A stretch of DNA of 55,839 nucleotides from a gamma proteobacterium L18 (lineage in GTDB: Bacteria > Pseudomonadota > Gammaproteobacteria > Pseudomonadales > Pseudomonadaceae): contig KI547165.1 of assembly GCA_000497835.1 (NCBI GenBank), forward strand, positions 170,198 to 226,036, read 5' to 3'. The notes under the pieces were generated by a model that saw only the letters and a list, made by a program, of their open reading frames with translations, was not told the DNA's origin and ran no database searches. This document shows, piece after piece, positions 53,738-55,839 of this stretch. The position numbers and the translations under genes were made by a program. Position 1 is the stretch's first letter. The number at the start of each line of letters is the position of its first letter.

Positions 53738-53761
53738 TAAATCGCCCCGGTGACCATTCGT
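53738..53761 (+). promoter_or_regulatory. Iron-starvation box for pvdP
   Basis: TAAAT at 53738-53742 and CGT at 53759-53761, 16-base spacer; full match. It lies 9 bases from the divergent pvdM box, repeating the back-to-back layout seen at 19490-19562. Confidence 0.87.
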
Positions 53762-53795
53762 TTTCGTTGCAGTAGTCACGTCATGAGTACAGTGG

Positions 53796-55403
53796 ATGAA
53801 GGTGTCACGTCGAGGAATGCTGGCAGGGCTTGTGGCTGCCGGTGTAGTACTGCCCGCCGGTTATTACGCGCGGAACAAGTGGGACGCGGCCCAGGAGGCG
53901 GAACTGGCGTCCGACGAGCCGGCGGTGCCGGTGGATGACCTGCCCAACGCACTGCTGGGCGAGCGCCTGGCGGGTATCTGGGACTGGCACCTGGTGGAGG
54001 GCGAGCAGGCGCTGCCTGAGCTGGCGCGGCCACTGGAACTGTTGCTGGACGCAGGCCAGGGTGCTCGCGCCGTGCGCGGCTACCTGGGGCGGCCGCCTTA
54101 TGCCGATGGCCTGCAGGTGTATGGGCCGTTGGCCGCCGAGCGCCTGCCGCACCTGCGCCTGAAGCTGATCTCGGCCACAGGCCAGGGCTACGACTGCGAA
54201 GCGGTGCTGGATGAAATATGGGGCGGCTGGAGCCAGGGTGGCGGCGGTGCAACCATCAGCGGCCAGGTGCGTCCTGCGGGCCAGCAGGCTGGCTTTTCGG
54301 GGCCGCAGGGGCGGTTCGTCGCCAGCCGCCGGCCGTTTGTGCAGGCCCGCGAGCGGCTGGCGTATGTGCCGGCGCTGCATGAGCGCCTGATCTCGCCGGG
54401 CTGGCGTTACTTCCATCAGCTGTGGCACGCCACCCGCGACCGCTGGCACCGCATTGACGAGTCACGGCGTCAGGCCGTACGGGCACTGGGCTGGCAGGCC
54501 GGGCCACTGGGCAAGGAGCGCAATGCCCGCGGCCACGACCGCCACCGCAACGGCTCGGGCGAAGACTTCCTGTTCATGCATCGGCACATGCTGCACGGCG
54601 TGCGTCAGGTGCAGGACCTGCGCTCGTGGCCGTGCATGCCGGCGCCACGGCCCTACGTGGGCGAGAACGTGCAGGCGTTTGCCGATTACATGAACAACCG
54701 CACCGGCTACAGCGTGCCGCCGTGCTGGCAGGCTGACGGCGATGCGCACTTCAACCAGTGGCTGTACCACATCAAAAGCCGTGAAGGCCTGTACGCCAAT
54801 TTCCAGTTATGGGAATCGCAACTGCATGACCCTCAGTACCTGAGCACCCTGTGCCTGGGCGAGCTGGGGTCGCGGATCGAGCTGGGTATTCATGACTGGC
54901 TGCACATGCGCTGGGCGGCCATGGGGCGCGATCCGGAGACCGGGTGGCCGATGGCGTATGCGCGGCGCAACTACGATTTTGCCGAGCGCTGGTTCGGGGC
55001 GGGCAACGACTTCCTGGGCGATCCGTTTTCTTCCCACGTGAACCCGGTGTTCTGGGCCTTCCATGGTTGGATCGATGATCGTATCAACGACTGGTACCTG
55101 GCCCATGAACAGGCACATCCGGGCGAGGTACGGCCGTTGACCGTCAACGGCATCCCCTGGTTCGCGCCAGGGCGCTGGGTGTGCGTGGCCGATCCCTGGC
55201 TGGGGCCGTCCAGCGAAGGCTGCGGGGCCTGGGGGCGGAGCAATGGGGGGGGGAGTCAGTTGGATATCGAGACCATGAAGTTGGCGTTGCAGGTGATCTT
55301 CAGCCCCGAGCAGGAGGCGGATCGCCTGATGAAGCGCGTACCGTCGACCCGTCCCTGGTTTGCCCGCTACCTGGCGCCGGGGCCGCGCAAGGATGGCTTG
55401 TGA
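53796..55403 (+). CDS. pvdP: Periplasmic tyrosinase PvdP
   Basis: 535 residues. Twin-arginine signal V-S-R-R-G-M-L-A-G followed by a hydrophobic stretch, so it is exported folded. The C-terminal domain has the two copper-binding histidine clusters of tyrosinases: H-R-H-M-L-H together with earlier histidines (H-Q-L-W-H), and G-I-H-D-W-L-H-M-R-W followed later by H-V-N-P-V-F-W-A-F-H-G-W-I-D-D. PvdP hydroxylates the D-Tyr-derived ring of ferribactin and starts dihydropyoverdine formation in the periplasm. It is divergent from pvdM with paired iron-starvation boxes. ATG 53796 has no strong ribosome site; GTG 53802 is an in-frame alternative that would still keep the Arg pair. Confidence 0.95.
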   Translation: MKVSRRGMLAGLVAAGVVLPAGYYARNKWDAAQEAELASDEPAVPVDDLPNALLGERLAGIWDWHLVEGEQALPELARPLELLLDAGQGARAVRGYLGRPPYADGLQVYGPLAAERLPHLRLKLISATGQGYDCEAVLDEIWGGWSQGGGGATISGQVRPAGQQAGFSGPQGRFVASRRPFVQARERLAYVPALHERLISPGWRYFHQLWHATRDRWHRIDESRRQAVRALGWQAGPLGKERNARGHDRHRNGSGEDFLFMHRHMLHGVRQVQDLRSWPCMPAPRPYVGENVQAFADYMNNRTGYSVPPCWQADGDAHFNQWLYHIKSREGLYANFQLWESQLHDPQYLSTLCLGELGSRIELGIHDWLHMRWAAMGRDPETGWPMAYARRNYDFAERWFGAGNDFLGDPFSSHVNPVFWAFHGWIDDRINDWYLAHEQAHPGEVRPLTVNGIPWFAPGRWVCVADPWLGPSSEGCGAWGRSNGGGSQLDIETMKLALQVIFSPEQEADRLMKRVPSTRPWFARYLAPGPRKDGL

Positions 55404-55438
55404 GCGGGCAGCCCACAACCCCATAGATCGTGTTGTCT

Positions 55439-55830
55439 GCATCGCGGCCAAGGCCGGCTCCTACCACCGGCGGTGTAGGAGCCGACTTTAGTCGCGATGC
55501 CGGCAACGCGGTTCCAAGACGTCTCCCCCGTGTAGCAGCGGCCGCCAGGCCGCGTCATTGACGCTGCGGTCCATCTGGTACAGCGCGTCGGGCGGGACGC
55601 AGCCTTCGGCAGCTTGCTACAAAGGTGCGGCGCACGCTGTGGGAGCAAAGCTTGCTCGCGAGGGGCCCTCACTGACGCCATCGCGAGCAAGCTTTGCTCC
55701 CACAGTGGTGACCTCCACAAGACAGTTGCTGCTACACGCCCTGTGGGAGCGGGTTCTACCCGCGAAGAAGGTAACGCGGACTTCCCGGCATACCGCAGTG
55801 TGCTTTTCGCGGGTAGAACCCGCTCCCACA
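55439..55830. repeat. REP/BIME cluster, right flank of the pyoverdine locus
   Basis: Four elements in order: palindrome 55439-55500 (GCATCGCGGCC...CGCGATGC, as at 991-1052); degenerate element 55531-55621 (reverse complement of 2643-2735); palindrome 55637-55705 (arms TGTGGGAGCAAAGCTTGCTC and its complement, as at 17251-17339); a spacer with 'gacagttgctgctaca' (complement of 2611-2628); and palindrome 55742-55830 (arms TGTGGGAGCGGGTTCTACCC, as at 2516-2605). The rest of 55404-55839 holds no gene. Confidence 0.82.
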
Positions 55831-55839
55831 TAGACAGTT

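Noticed and set aside
52278..53753. 491-codon plus-strand frame opposite pvdM
   Set aside because: Antisense of a clear M19 dipeptidase homologue; no domain of its own, and it would read across the pvdM promoter.
1..55839. CRISPR array, tRNA, rRNA or transposase genes
   Set aside because: No regular repeat-spacer pattern, RNA gene or transposase frame was found; repeats present are REP-type palindromes.

Overview
This window is a pyoverdine (fluorescent siderophore) locus from a fluorescent Pseudomonas. The genus call rests on the set of pvd genes (pvdL, pvdH, pvdE, pvdA, pvdM, pvdO, pvdP, ptaA, fpvA), on Pseudomonas-type REP palindromes, and on repeated iron-starvation (PvdS/PfrI sigma factor) boxes of the form TAAAT-N16-CGT. 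I cannot fix the species; the repeats look like the P. putida/P. fluorescens lineages.

Layout. 1-2.5 kb: the end of a DUF1932-type NAD(P) oxidoreductase, a repeat-bearing gap, and a histidine kinase with no response regulator beside it. 2.5-2.8 kb: a REP cluster and the pvdL promoter. 2.9-19.5 kb: pvdL (chromophore synthetase), pvdH (diaminobutyrate supply), a second REP cluster, an mbtH gene, a type II thioesterase, and a convergent siderophore-interacting reductase. 19.6-41 kb: two further NRPS genes making the peptide chain, the last ending in a thioesterase. 41-44.8 kb: an HSL-family alpha/beta hydrolase and the FpvA-type receptor. 44.8-49.2 kb (minus strand): acetyltransferase, pvdA and pvdE. 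49.2-53.7 kb (minus strand): pvdM, pvdO, ptaA and a second acetyltransferase. 53.8-55.4 kb: pvdP, then a REP cluster that mirrors the one before pvdL.

How it works. Read by eye, the adenylation-domain codes give a colinear line: PvdL (acyl-Glu-D-Tyr-Dab), NRPS 2 (Asp-Ala), NRPS 3 (Asp-X-Ser-X, with an epimerase after the first X). X is most likely an N5-hydroxyornithine derivative at both sites. PvdA hydroxylates ornithine, one or both acetyltransferases acylate it, and no formyltransferase (pvdF) is present. The predicted product is chromophore-Asp-Ala-Asp-D-AcOHOrn-Ser-(c)OHOrn. PvdE would export the acylated precursor to the periplasm. There PvdP, PvdO and PvdM help mature the chromophore and PtaA converts the glutamate side chain to alpha-ketoglutarate. 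FpvA re-imports the ferric form. The sigma factor genes, fpvR, pvdQ, pvdN and the PvdRT-OpmQ efflux pump are not in the window.

Most notable points: a Ser module with the carrier and condensation types normally found around an epimerase but no epimerase; two paralogous acetyltransferases in adjacent operons; a cytoplasmic siderophore reductase under its own iron-starvation box, back to back with a peptide synthetase; mirror-image repeat clusters about 53 kb apart bracketing the locus; and a composition change near 26 kb that suggests the specificity half of the locus was exchanged.
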